This document shows, one piece after another, positions 1 to 6,979 of a DNA stretch of 9,779 nucleotides (the stretch's first letter is position 1; the number at the start of each line of letters is the position of its first letter). A program made the translations under genes and the position numbers. The DNA is from an uncultured Catenibacterium sp. (GTDB lineage Bacteria > Bacillota_I > Bacilli_A > Erysipelotrichales > Coprobacillaceae): contig CAAFPB010000117.1 in the NCBI GenBank assembly GCA_900764725.1, forward strand, positions 1 through 9,779, in the 5' to 3' direction. Below the pieces are notes generated by a model. The model was not told where the DNA came from and ran no database searches. It saw only the letters and a program-made list of their open reading frames with translations.

Positions 1-121
1 ATAAGAATAAGGATTGCCTAGCTTATAGGTGGAAACTTAAATATCAATCTTCTTAAATGGATGCGTAAGCATCCTAGAAGCCTTGACTTCAAATACAGAG
101 TATTAAGTCGAGGTAGTTCAC
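1..121 (+). mobile_element. Right end of an IS200/IS605-family (TnpB-type) element, partial
   Basis: Seen: two strong hairpins followed by GGTAGTTCAC. The first has a 6-bp stem GGATGC/GCATCC (59-64 and 69-74) and a GTAA loop. The second pairs CCTTGACTT (81-89) with AAGTCGAGG (105-113), with an inner stem AATAC/GTATT (92-96 and 100-104). A weaker pairing joins AAGGATTG (10-17) to CAATCTT. Known from memory of the family: right ends of IS200/IS605 tnpB elements often read GAAGCC-stem-GGTAGTTCAC, and these elements end in a subterminal hairpin without a target duplication. The match here is AGAAGCC, stem, GGTAGTTCAC. Inferred: the element ends near 121 and its tnpB lies left of the window. A tnpB tail may end at the TAG at 19-21 or the TAA at 52-54, but neither short tail is recognisable. 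A leader RNA of tatD is the main alternative. Confidence 0.58.
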
Positions 122-137
122 GTATACTTGATAAAAA
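59..137 (+). ncRNA. Putative 3' part of a TnpB omega/re-RNA with its guide
   Basis: TnpB nucleases use an RNA made from the 3' end of their own gene plus the element's right end; the guide is the first 16-20 bases of flanking host DNA. Here the scaffold would include the hairpins at 59-74 and 81-113 and end at TTCAC (117-121). The guide would start at 122 and run into the leader of tatD. The 5' limit is outside the window or undefined. This depends on the IS right-end call; structure is directly visible, function is inferred. Confidence 0.4.
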
Positions 138-154
138 GCGAGGTAATAAGAAAA

Positions 155-916
155 ATGTTATTTAATACACATACACATTTAAATAGTGAACAATTATTTG
201 AAAATCGTGATTTATATATTCAGAATGCAATAGATAGAGGTGTGAAGTACTTTACTGTTGTAGGTTATGATTTAGAATCATCACGTCTTGCAGTACAGAT
301 AGCGCATGAGTATGACTTTATTTATGCTGCAGTAGGTATTAGTCCTAATGATTGTAAAGAGACAACAGATGAGGATTTAGAGGCAATAGAAGCACTTGCA
401 AAAGATCCTAAGGTTGTTGCTGTAGGTGAAATAGGATTAGATTACTATTGGGATGAAGCATCTAAAGAAAAACAGATTGACTGTTTTAAAAAACAGTTAG
501 AAATAGCCAAGAGATTATCTTTACCTGTTACTATTCATGCCAGAGATGCTTATGAAGATACATTGGATATACTTTCTAAGTCAGGTGTAAAAGGTATTAT
601 GCATTGTTATAGTGGAAGTTATGAGATGGCTTTAAGATTCATTAAGATTGGTTATTATATTTCTTTGGCAGGTCCTGTTACTTTTAAGAATGCCAAGGTT
701 CCTAAAAGAGTGGCTGAAGGAGTAGACTTAAACTATCTACTTGTAGAAACAGATGATCCTTATCTCACACCAGCACCTTATAGAGGTAAACAGAATGAAC
801 CAGGTAATGTCTATTTTGTTGCACAGAAGATTGCTGAACTAAAAGGATTAAGCTATGAAGAAGTCGCAAAACAGACAACAGAGAATGCACTTAAAGTCTT
901 CCAGTTAAAGAAATAG
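155..916 (+). CDS. tatD: TatD family metal-dependent hydrolase (DNase)
   Basis: A 253-residue cytoplasmic TIM-barrel hydrolase of the TatD/YabD family, divalent-metal 3'-5' exonucleases acting in DNA repair and turnover. All family metal ligands are visible: H6 and H8 in THTH, E92 in VGEIGLDYYW, H128 in TIHAR, H150 in MHCYSG and D200 in VETDDPYL. Length is normal. The usual GIHPH segment reads GISPND (61-66), a mild deviation outside the metal site. ATG 155 is chosen because MLFNTHTHLN is the standard family N-terminus and GAGG (140-143) lies 11 bases upstream; a TTG at 128 would add nine non-family residues. The gene is usually downstream of metG, but here a probable IS end lies 33 bp before it. 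A TATACT (123-128) just outside that end could serve as a -10, without a good -35. Confidence 0.93.
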   Translation: MLFNTHTHLNSEQLFENRDLYIQNAIDRGVKYFTVVGYDLESSRLAVQIAHEYDFIYAAVGISPNDCKETTDEDLEAIEALAKDPKVVAVGEIGLDYYWDEASKEKQIDCFKKQLEIAKRLSLPVTIHARDAYEDTLDILSKSGVKGIMHCYSGSYEMALRFIKIGYYISLAGPVTFKNAKVPKRVAEGVDLNYLLVETDDPYLTPAPYRGKQNEPGNVYFVAQKIAELKGLSYEEVAKQTTENALKVFQLKK

Positions 917-930
917 TAATTAAAATAGAG

Positions 931-952
931 TATAATATATTCTATCAGGAGG
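931..952 (+). promoter_or_regulatory. -10 box and ribosome binding site of the RpiR-type regulator
   Basis: TATAAT at 931-936 and AGGAGG at 947-952 lie between the tatD stop and the ATG at 959, with 6 bases from RBS to start. No convincing -35 is present 16-18 bp upstream (TTAAAG at 905-910 is 20 bp away). A transcript starting near 943 would leave a very short leader, so read-through from tatD may also contribute. Confidence 0.4.
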
Positions 953-958
953 CTTTTT

Positions 959-1798
959 ATGAATATTTATGATAAGCTCGAACAATTATCCCTTACAGAA
1001 AGTGAAAAGACACTTATAGATTATGTTGTAGAACATTCAGAAGATATTATGAATATGTCTGCATCAGATATTTCTAAGAACAGTTATGTATCTGTTTCTA
1101 CTATTTATCGTATTATTGATAAACTTGAACTTTCAGGTTTGCAGGCATTTAAATCCCATATTCACTTTGATCGTGAAAGATACCAGAAAGAACTTGTTTC
1201 AGTAGACTATAACTATCCTTTCAGGATCAATAACACAAACCATGAAATCATGACTAAGATGTTGAATCTCTATGATCAGACACTTCATTCTACATTAAAC
1301 TTAGTCAATCTAGATGAATTCGGTAAGATTGTCCAGAAGATGTATGATGCAAATGTAATTGCGTTATTTCCGTCTATTGGTAATTATTTCATGGCTGAAT
1401 GTTTTAGACAGAACATGTTAGAAATAGGTAAGAACGTATTAGTAGAAAAACAGATTTACTATCAATACAAAGCAGCTGAAACATTAAAAAAAGGAGACCT
1501 CGCAATCGTGATCTCCTATGCTAATAGAACACCTCATGTAGAAGATTTCATCCGTGTGATGAATAAGAACCAGGTGACAACTGTTCTTATCTCTTCTACT
1601 AAAGAGAGTGAATTATCTAAACTCGTTGATTATCATCTCTATTTTGCATCCTATGAAGATTCAGAAGAAAAGATTGCATCTTTCTCTTCTAGAGCTTCAT
1701 TACAGTTCTTATTAGACTGTTTATATGCATGTTATTTTAATAGAGATTATGAAAAGAATATAAACTATCGTATTGAACACTACATAGAACTTTCTTAG
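959..1798 (+). CDS. RpiR/MurR-type transcriptional regulator (HTH-SIS)
   Basis: A 279-residue regulator. The N-terminal domain (about 1-76) has the RpiR helix-turn-helix pattern: LTESEKTLIDYVVEHSEDI, then MSASDISKNSYVSVSTIYRI and KLELSGLQAFKSHI. The C-terminal part (about 105-250) fits a sugar isomerase (SIS) domain, including GDLAIVISYANRTPHVEDFI, the segment that contacts sugar phosphates in this family. Family members bind DNA as dimers or tetramers and respond to phosphosugars, commonly controlling amino-sugar or PTS uptake genes. The start is fixed by AGGAGG 6 bases upstream. No transport or sugar-enzyme gene is adjacent in the same direction, so its regulon cannot be named. It converges with the EIIB-ROK fusion gene and shares 4 bp with it, which may mean the two respond to related sugars. 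Confidence 0.9.
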   Translation: MNIYDKLEQLSLTESEKTLIDYVVEHSEDIMNMSASDISKNSYVSVSTIYRIIDKLELSGLQAFKSHIHFDRERYQKELVSVDYNYPFRINNTNHEIMTKMLNLYDQTLHSTLNLVNLDEFGKIVQKMYDANVIALFPSIGNYFMAECFRQNMLEIGKNVLVEKQIYYQYKAAETLKKGDLAIVISYANRTPHVEDFIRVMNKNQVTTVLISSTKESELSKLVDYHLYFASYEDSEEKIASFSSRASLQFLLDCLYACYFNRDYEKNINYRIEHYIELS

Positions 1799-1807
1799 TT
1801 CTGTGTT
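1776..1807. terminator. Dyad over the two convergent stop codons
   Basis: AGAAC (1786-1790) pairs with GTTCT (1798-1802) around a 7-base loop that holds both stop codons; AACAC (1776-1780) and GTGTT (1803-1807) extend the stem across a 5-base bulge. It could act in both directions at the junction of the rpiR-like and EIIB-ROK genes. Neither strand shows a clear T-run after the stem, so intrinsic termination is doubtful. Confidence 0.25.
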
Positions 1808-3195
1808 GTACTTAATATCATAGCCCCAAGAAGAATATATTCCTGCATGTTATCTACTTTGGTAATAGGCGGAATATATTTTTTTGGTATAAGAGTAGCC
1901 ATTTCTTCATATAGAGGAAGTACATGAGGAATAAAGTCGCAATAGAATACAAGTTCCTCAGGACTTAATAAACTAATAATAGACACTAAATAACGAGCTA
2001 CAATCTCAATACATCCTTCAGGAGACATACTTAATGTCATCTTATCAGTTGATAAGTCTAAAGGAAGAAATTGTACTTCTCCTACTAAGTTATGCATACC
2101 ATGTAGAAGACAGTTATCCACAATAATACCTGCACCACTTAGTGCATGAACAGGCTGGAATAAGAATGCCAGTGAACTTACTTGATCCTGCGAAGAATAA
2201 TAGCCTACAGCGGCTGCATTCACATCATTACATAGACATACAGGTAAATGATAACGTTCAGTGAGGACATCTTCTAATCTTTCTGGTGTTTCCCATCCTT
2301 CAAGACTTGTAGAAGACACATAACCATCATCAATAATACCTGGAGTCGCAATCCCTATATAACGAATACGTGGATAATGGAGACGGGCAATATCAATCAC
2401 ATCATAAACATCCTGGATATTAATAGTAGGCTTAATCACTTCATTATCTAAAAGTATTTCCTGATTCTTATCATATACACGATAGGCAATATGGACAGAT
2501 TGTTTATTACGGAATAGTGAAAGAGCCAATGTCTTATGTTTGATCTCTACATCTAACATAACAGGTAAAGGAATCTTCTGATCAGATTGATTCTTTTTAA
2601 TCTCTAAAGATTCTCTTACTAGTGTAAAGATGGCTTTTACATCATATTTCGCAAATACTTCAGGTGGTACATTTAAGACAATCTTATCTTTAAGAATCTC
2701 ACGTGCCTTGGCATGTAAATAAGAAATCTGTGGTGCTAAGAGAACCACATCATAATCCTGTGCTATATAATATAAATTATTATAACCACTTGCTTCTGTC
2801 ACATAAGGAAGACTCATTAACTTAGATGCTTCATTCATCTTCATCGCAAAATAACTTGTCGTTAATCCACCACTACAGCACAACAATATCTTAACAGTAG
2901 GTGTATCACCAATATGCTTCATATAATGAGTGAGTTCTCTAAATAACTTCATTGCATGATTCAATGTTTTCATCTGGAAGTGTAGATAATATTCAGTCTC
3001 ACCAGATTGTGTATTGGTTGCTTTAAACTCTATGATATTCAATGGATTAAAGACAATTTCTATATCTGCATGCTTATTATAAAAATGAATTTCTGTATAA
3101 TCATCACTCACCTTTGTCTCATAATCAGGCACTTTCTGTAATAAAATCCATTTCGCAAATAGTATTGTATAAATATCACTTAAGAAATCATCCAT
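1795..3195 (-). CDS. EIIB-like / degenerate ROK domain fusion, probable sugar-responsive sensor
   Basis: A 466-residue, apparently soluble fusion protein. Residues 1-95 match no family I know. Residues about 101-190 resemble PTS EIIB of the lactose/cellobiose class: ILLCCSGGLTTSYF, with the phospho-acceptor cysteine expected at C107, and DVVLLAPQISYL. Residues about 212-466 are ROK-like: YIGIATPGII, CNDVNAAAVGYY (catalytic-type Asp at D324) and LVGEVQFLPL. Key kinase features are damaged: the DxGGT phosphate loop is LDVEIKHKT, GEIGH lacks its histidine, and only the GCxE part of the CxCGxxGCxE zinc motif remains. I infer a sensor or regulator rather than an active kinase. There is no DNA-binding domain, unlike NagC/XylR-type ROK repressors. 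The start at 3195 is chosen because GGAGGTG lies just before it; an earlier ATG at 3216 would place the RBS inside the gene. It has no operon partner and converges on the RpiR-type gene. Confidence 0.82.
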   Translation of the reverse strand: MDDFLSDIYTILFAKWILLQKVPDYETKVSDDYTEIHFYNKHADIEIVFNPLNIIEFKATNTQSGETEYYLHFQMKTLNHAMKLFRELTHYMKHIGDTPTVKILLCCSGGLTTSYFAMKMNEASKLMSLPYVTEASGYNNLYYIAQDYDVVLLAPQISYLHAKAREILKDKIVLNVPPEVFAKYDVKAIFTLVRESLEIKKNQSDQKIPLPVMLDVEIKHKTLALSLFRNKQSVHIAYRVYDKNQEILLDNEVIKPTINIQDVYDVIDIARLHYPRIRYIGIATPGIIDDGYVSSTSLEGWETPERLEDVLTERYHLPVCLCNDVNAAAVGYYSSQDQVSSLAFLFQPVHALSGAGIIVDNCLLHGMHNLVGEVQFLPLDLSTDKMTLSMSPEGCIEIVARYLVSIISLLSPEELVFYCDFIPHVLPLYEEMATLIPKKYIPPITKVDNMQEYILLGAMILSTTQN

Positions 3196-3201
3196 GAATA
3201 T

Positions 3202-3208
3202 CACCTCC
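3202..3208 (-). promoter_or_regulatory. Ribosome binding site that fixes the EIIB-ROK start
   Basis: On the minus strand GGAGGTG, continuing into AT, lies 6 bases before the ATG at 3195. It is a near-perfect anti-16S match and falls inside the longer reading frame that starts at 3216, so the downstream ATG (MDDFLSD) is the likely start. Confidence 0.8.
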
Positions 3209-3253
3209 ATGCTCATATTTTAACATACTCCCAATCTCTAAATACAGTAACTC

Positions 3254-3283
3254 TTGAAAGATGAAAAATATATATCATATAAA
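3254..3283 (+). promoter_or_regulatory. Candidate rightward promoter inside the EIIB-ROK/lipoprotein gap
   Basis: TTGAAA (3254-3259), an 18-bp spacer and TATAAA (3278-3283) face right. Any transcript would run through a short RBS-preceded ORF and then antisense to the lipoprotein gene. The region is very AT-rich, so a chance match is possible. Confidence 0.3.
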
Positions 3284-3301
3284 GTAAAATAAAGGTGATA
3301 G

Positions 3302-3332
3302 AAATGAAAAGAACCTTGCGAATGCAAGGTTC
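3302..3332 (-). terminator. Intrinsic terminator of the ABC-transporter operon
   Basis: A perfect 9-bp stem (GAACCTTGC at 3311-3319 with GCAAGGTTC at 3324-3332) and a 4-base loop is followed on the minus strand by TTTTCATTT (3310 down to 3302). The stem shares one base with the lipoprotein stop codon (3332-3334). On the plus strand no T-run follows, so it works leftward only. Confidence 0.82.
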
Positions 3333-3354
3333 TAGATATCCATCTCAAAGATGA
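3304..3354 (+). CDS. Possible 16-codon mini-ORF or fossil gene start
   Basis: ATG at 3304 is preceded at good spacing by AAAGGTGAT (3291-3299) and by a candidate promoter at 3254-3283. It encodes MKRTLRMQGSRYPSQR and stops at 3352-3354. I do not recognise the peptide. It overlaps the terminator stem and the 3' end of the lipoprotein gene on the other strand. It may be a leader peptide, a remnant of a deleted gene, or chance; only the upstream signals argue for it. Confidence 0.15.
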   Translation: MKRTLRMQGSRYPSQR

Positions 3355-4672
3355 ATTTAGTATTTGTGATATTGTTTCCTGATAGACCACTATACTGGTC
3401 TTTTTCTTTTAACTTCTTAATTGTAGTTATATCAGTGATCTTTTGAATACCTTCCTGATCAAATAGACTCATTCCTTCAGATAAACTTTTAGCGCCTGTC
3501 ATAAGTGTTTGGTATTGCTGAGAAAGTTCATCCCCAGCCTGACTTAACTCTGACAAGCTAGAAGATAATGTCTCTAATTGTTTTGATACAGGACTTTGAG
3601 AGAGTAACTCTGAGAGTTGTTCAAGACTCTTCTTATTTGATGCTAAGCTTTCCTGTACACCTTCACTAATCGCCTTGTTTACTGCAGTACGCTGTTCATC
3701 TGTAAGATCAATATCATTTATTTTGGATTGAATTAATTCTGTAGGATCATTCATAGAAGATATCAAGTTTTTAATAAGTGCCTGAGTAGAGGCATCATAT
3801 TGTTTAGAACCTTTTAATAATGCATTGGCTCCATCACTTACTTTTGACACATTGGACATATATGTATTAAGGTATTGTCCATACGTTGTACATCCTGCAA
3901 GTAATTGAGCAGAAACTTCTACTAACTTCTGTGATGATTCATTTAATTGATCCGTTGTCTTTGTAAGATCACTCAAATCTAAATCCTTAAAGATACCATT
4001 AGTAAATACTGTGCTCATATAGTCACATTGGAAGTTCTTGATTTTCATTGTCACTTCCATAGAATCTTTAAATGGTTCATAACCAGGACAACCTAATCCT
4101 ACAATTGTTTGATAATCATCCATCAACATGCTTTTCCCATTCTTTACTTCAATATCACTTACTGTTTCTTGAGGAATCAACATAATAGTAGTTGCGACAA
4201 AAGGTGTCTCAGTACTATTCTTATATTTAAATACAGCCTTTAATGTCCCTGTTTTACCTTTAATATCTGTAACTTTCTGTCCATCTAAATAATAGGTCAC
4301 ATCTACACCAACAGGTAGTGTTGCATTTAAAGTACCTTCATATTGAATACTGTTCTTATTATTCTCTATCAATAATTGATGATCATTTAAGGTAATATTC
4401 TCATCACCCTTATTGCTGATATCCTTTAATATAGTTGTATCTTCAATAAGATCCCCTTCATTTATAGAAGGGATAGTCACTTCAGCTTTAGTACTTTTTG
4501 TTTTTACAGTAATAGTTTCACTCTTATTCACTGCTTCTTTTACATTATGTCCTTTAGTTGTCAGTACAACAGGTGTTTCTTCTTTCGCTGTCTTTGTTTT
4601 ATTCGTCTTAGTTTGTGTTGTACATCCTGTAAGCATGACACAACATAGTATCGCCATTAACTTCTTATTCAT
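3332..4672 (-). CDS. Surface lipoprotein of an FtsX-type ABC transporter operon
   Basis: A 446-residue predicted lipoprotein. MNKKLMAILCCVMLTGC is a type II signal with lipobox LTGC and lipidation expected at C17, followed by a Lys/Thr-rich linker. Residues about 65-235 resemble a secreted Firmicutes family I recall beside FtsX-type ABC transporters: the segment VDVTYYLDGQKVTDIKGKTG, then IMLIPQETVSDIEVKNGK. Residues about 235-400 are helical with repeated Leu/Ser/Gly spacing (GANALLKGSK, LMTGAKSLSEG), like the XXXLXXG heptads of YhgE/Pip-type proteins, so probably a coiled coil. The end (GIQKITDITTIKKLKE ... TKFIFEMDI) also fits that family. It is last in the operon; AGGAGG (4680-4685) overlaps the permease stop and lies 7 bases before this ATG. 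It likely extends the permease's extracellular domains; the substrate is unknown. Confidence 0.8.
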   Translation of the reverse strand: MNKKLMAILCCVMLTGCTTQTKTNKTKTAKEETPVVLTTKGHNVKEAVNKSETITVKTKSTKAEVTIPSINEGDLIEDTTILKDISNKGDENITLNDHQLLIENNKNSIQYEGTLNATLPVGVDVTYYLDGQKVTDIKGKTGTLKAVFKYKNSTETPFVATTIMLIPQETVSDIEVKNGKSMLMDDYQTIVGLGCPGYEPFKDSMEVTMKIKNFQCDYMSTVFTNGIFKDLDLSDLTKTTDQLNESSQKLVEVSAQLLAGCTTYGQYLNTYMSNVSKVSDGANALLKGSKQYDASTQALIKNLISSMNDPTELIQSKINDIDLTDEQRTAVNKAISEGVQESLASNKKSLEQLSELLSQSPVSKQLETLSSSLSELSQAGDELSQQYQTLMTGAKSLSEGMSLFDQEGIQKITDITTIKKLKEKDQYSGLSGNNITNTKFIFEMDI

Positions 4673-4683
4673 ACAAGTGCCTC

Positions 4684-6978
4684 CTACTCTACATTCTTCA
4701 ATGCATCCTGCATTGGAATCTTTTTAATCTTTCTATACTCAATCAACATCACAATAAAATAACTGATAAAACCAATAACGATAGTCTTTAAGAAAGTAAG
4801 GTTACTTACCGTTAATGGCATCCATCCAGCCATCTCTTCCTTCATCATTGCTTCAAATATTGGCTTTAATATCGCATAATCTAATGGCACAGTAAGAAGA
4901 ATAAACAAAGATACAATAATAGATGTAGACACAATATAAATGCGACTCACTTCATGATTTGTATAACCAAGAATCTTAGTCATAGAAATAGACTGCGCAT
5001 TCTTCTCTATAATTGTCTTTGTAAGAAGATAAATAAGTACGATACTCATCATTGCCGCAATAGCACATAGTAAATAAGCCATACTACCCATAGAAACATT
5101 TAATTGGCGAGATACCTTACTTAATGAATCATAATCAATAGTTGTCCCTATATACTTTTCATTGATATCAGTAATAGGATTCTTAGAGAAATAACCAGAA
5201 AAATAATCATCATCTAAATCAAACATTTTATTCATTTTTTTCTGATTCATAAATATCGCAATTGAACCAGGATAGTTATATTCACCACTGACTTTGATCT
5301 TATATTTCTTATTTGTATATTCTGTCTTTAAATGAAGCACATCTCCTTTATGGATGTGATATTTATCTGCATAAGCACGTGATACATAAACACCATCATC
5401 AATAGAAACATAACGGCTGTTCTTCTTTACACCATATACAGTCACAGTATCTAATGTATTGTCTTCCATCTTTAAGCTATAAGCACTGAACTTCTCCGCT
5501 GTCTTTTCGTCTGTTTTTATTCCTTTTGTGAATGTATAAGCTTCTATCATATTAGAAAAGCTCTTTTCATCAGATTGCAGGCTTGCAGGTACTTTAAGAA
5601 TATATTGATAATCCGCAAACATATTCTGTTTAATATTGGTTCCATATGAATTGATGATATCAGGCATTGCGAGTCCAAATAATAAGATCATATTCGCAAA
5701 CATCAACCCAATAAACATCACAAGATAATGGGCTTTATTCTGAAGGATAATACGTGTTCTAAAACGTGTAATAAAAGGAATATGTGCAGACAAAGGCATG
5801 ACATGGGACTGTTTATGTCTCTTTAAATCCCTTCTTAAGAACTTAAGAGGAGATAAAGATAATTGTCTATTGAGTATAAAGAGATTAATAATAAACATGA
5901 GTATAACAGGTACAACTGTTGTCTGGATAAAAGCACCTGCACTCCATACTGTTTGATACGTTGTTAAACTATAGCTGGCATAATATAAATCAGCCATAGT
6001 TGTTCTAAAGTAGGTATAACCTAGAATATTACCTATCAGGGCACTAATAAGTGTCACAATAATAGGAAGTGTCATATAATGACTGATCAATTCTTTCTTT
6101 GTATAACCAGATGCAAGTAATGTCCCAATCACATTGGCTTCTTTTTGTATTGTATTGGTCATAGTTACCGCAAATACAAAGGCGATAATCACAATCATGA
6201 TATATAAGAGAAGTCTGACCATCACACCATCACTACCCATATCATCACCAGTAAAATGAATGGCCTGATTCTCATATTGAGGAATATACTCCTCTAGATG
6301 TACTTCTTTATTTAATAACTTTAAGAATGATTCAGATTTCTTTTCTTCATTCTTTGGTTTATTTGTATAAAGCCATGAATAGCTATAGGTCATATGTGTT
6401 GTATCCCATTGATTAAATAGAGTAGGTTGTACAACAGCCACACCAAACTTGATGGCATCAAACATCGTATCGCTATTATTCTCAAATAATGCGGAATAAT
6501 CAGGTAAAGCCACTAAACCACAGATCTTTAATGAATGATTCTGACTCTTTATAGTATCACCAATAGATAACTTATTATTCACTGCATACATACGATCTAT
6601 CGCAATCTCTTTATTATTTTGAGGAAGTCTTCCTTCCATCACACATGCTTTATTCACACTTTGAGGTGTCGCAAAGATACGTAATTTATTTCCATTGATC
6701 AATGTTTCTTCTACATAGGAATGATCATAAAGACGCACACCGGCTTTAGAAATATTGATCAATGACTGATTATTCAACTTTTTATCTACATTAAAATGAC
6801 CATCTTCAATCGTATACTTCTCAAAACTTTCATTATAAGCCTTGATCATACTCTCATCAGCCACAATGAAACCAGATACAAGACCAATCATTCCAGTCAT
6901 CAATAAGAAAATCACAAGATACTTACTCCAGTCTTCTCTTAATTCACGTATAAAACGTTTATTTAATGGATTCTTCAT
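4684..6978 (-). CDS. ABC transporter permease with two FtsX (MacB-type) domains
   Basis: A 764-residue membrane protein with the duplicated FtsX layout. Membrane helix 1 lies near 20-40 and a large extracellular domain at about 41-253. Helices follow near 256-277, 303-325 and 350-370, then near 417-438. A second extracellular domain spans about 440-630, and the last helices lie near 633-655, 680-703 and 729-747. Both halves carry an FtsX coupling segment (LLASGYTKKELISHY and ILGYTNHEVSRIYI) and end in a conserved Pro/Leu motif (LSPLKFLRRD and IPMQDALKNVE). Such permeases use ATP hydrolysis in the cytosol to drive extracellular work, for example lipoprotein or peptide handling or antimicrobial resistance; which applies here is unknown. 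Start 6978 is preferred over 6996 because AGGTGG (6988-6993) precedes it by 9 bases. One base separates it from the ATPase stop. Confidence 0.9.
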   Translation of the reverse strand: MKNPLNKRFIRELREDWSKYLVIFLLMTGMIGLVSGFIVADESMIKAYNESFEKYTIEDGHFNVDKKLNNQSLINISKAGVRLYDHSYVEETLINGNKLRIFATPQSVNKACVMEGRLPQNNKEIAIDRMYAVNNKLSIGDTIKSQNHSLKICGLVALPDYSALFENNSDTMFDAIKFGVAVVQPTLFNQWDTTHMTYSYSWLYTNKPKNEEKKSESFLKLLNKEVHLEEYIPQYENQAIHFTGDDMGSDGVMVRLLLYIMIVIIAFVFAVTMTNTIQKEANVIGTLLASGYTKKELISHYMTLPIIVTLISALIGNILGYTYFRTTMADLYYASYSLTTYQTVWSAGAFIQTTVVPVILMFIINLFILNRQLSLSPLKFLRRDLKRHKQSHVMPLSAHIPFITRFRTRIILQNKAHYLVMFIGLMFANMILLFGLAMPDIINSYGTNIKQNMFADYQYILKVPASLQSDEKSFSNMIEAYTFTKGIKTDEKTAEKFSAYSLKMEDNTLDTVTVYGVKKNSRYVSIDDGVYVSRAYADKYHIHKGDVLHLKTEYTNKKYKIKVSGEYNYPGSIAIFMNQKKMNKMFDLDDDYFSGYFSKNPITDINEKYIGTTIDYDSLSKVSRQLNVSMGSMAYLLCAIAAMMSIVLIYLLTKTIIEKNAQSISMTKILGYTNHEVSRIYIVSTSIIVSLFILLTVPLDYAILKPIFEAMMKEEMAGWMPLTVSNLTFLKTIVIGFISYFIVMLIEYRKIKKIPMQDALKNVE

Positions 6979-6979
6979 A

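Noticed and set aside
128..154. TTG start giving tatD nine extra residues
   Set aside because: MLFNTHTHLN from ATG 155 is the family N-terminus, and the GAGG ribosome binding site lies inside the extension.
1..154. 6S RNA, T-box or other leader RNA upstream of tatD
   Set aside because: The short AGAAGCCTT match to 6S RNA lacks the closing stem and central-bubble layout, and no T-box motif is present; the transposon right end fits better.
3196..3216. Earlier ATG for the EIIB-ROK gene
   Set aside because: The GGAGGTG ribosome binding site lies within this stretch, directly serving the ATG at 3195.
3217..3222. TAAAAT as the -10 of the EIIB-ROK gene
   Set aside because: No matching -35, and a start near 3209 would leave almost no leader before the ribosome binding site.
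4413..4727. 104-codon rightward ORF opposite the lipoprotein and permease ends
   Set aside because: Hydrophobic low-complexity translation antisense to a clear signal peptide and operon junction; no ribosome binding site or family.
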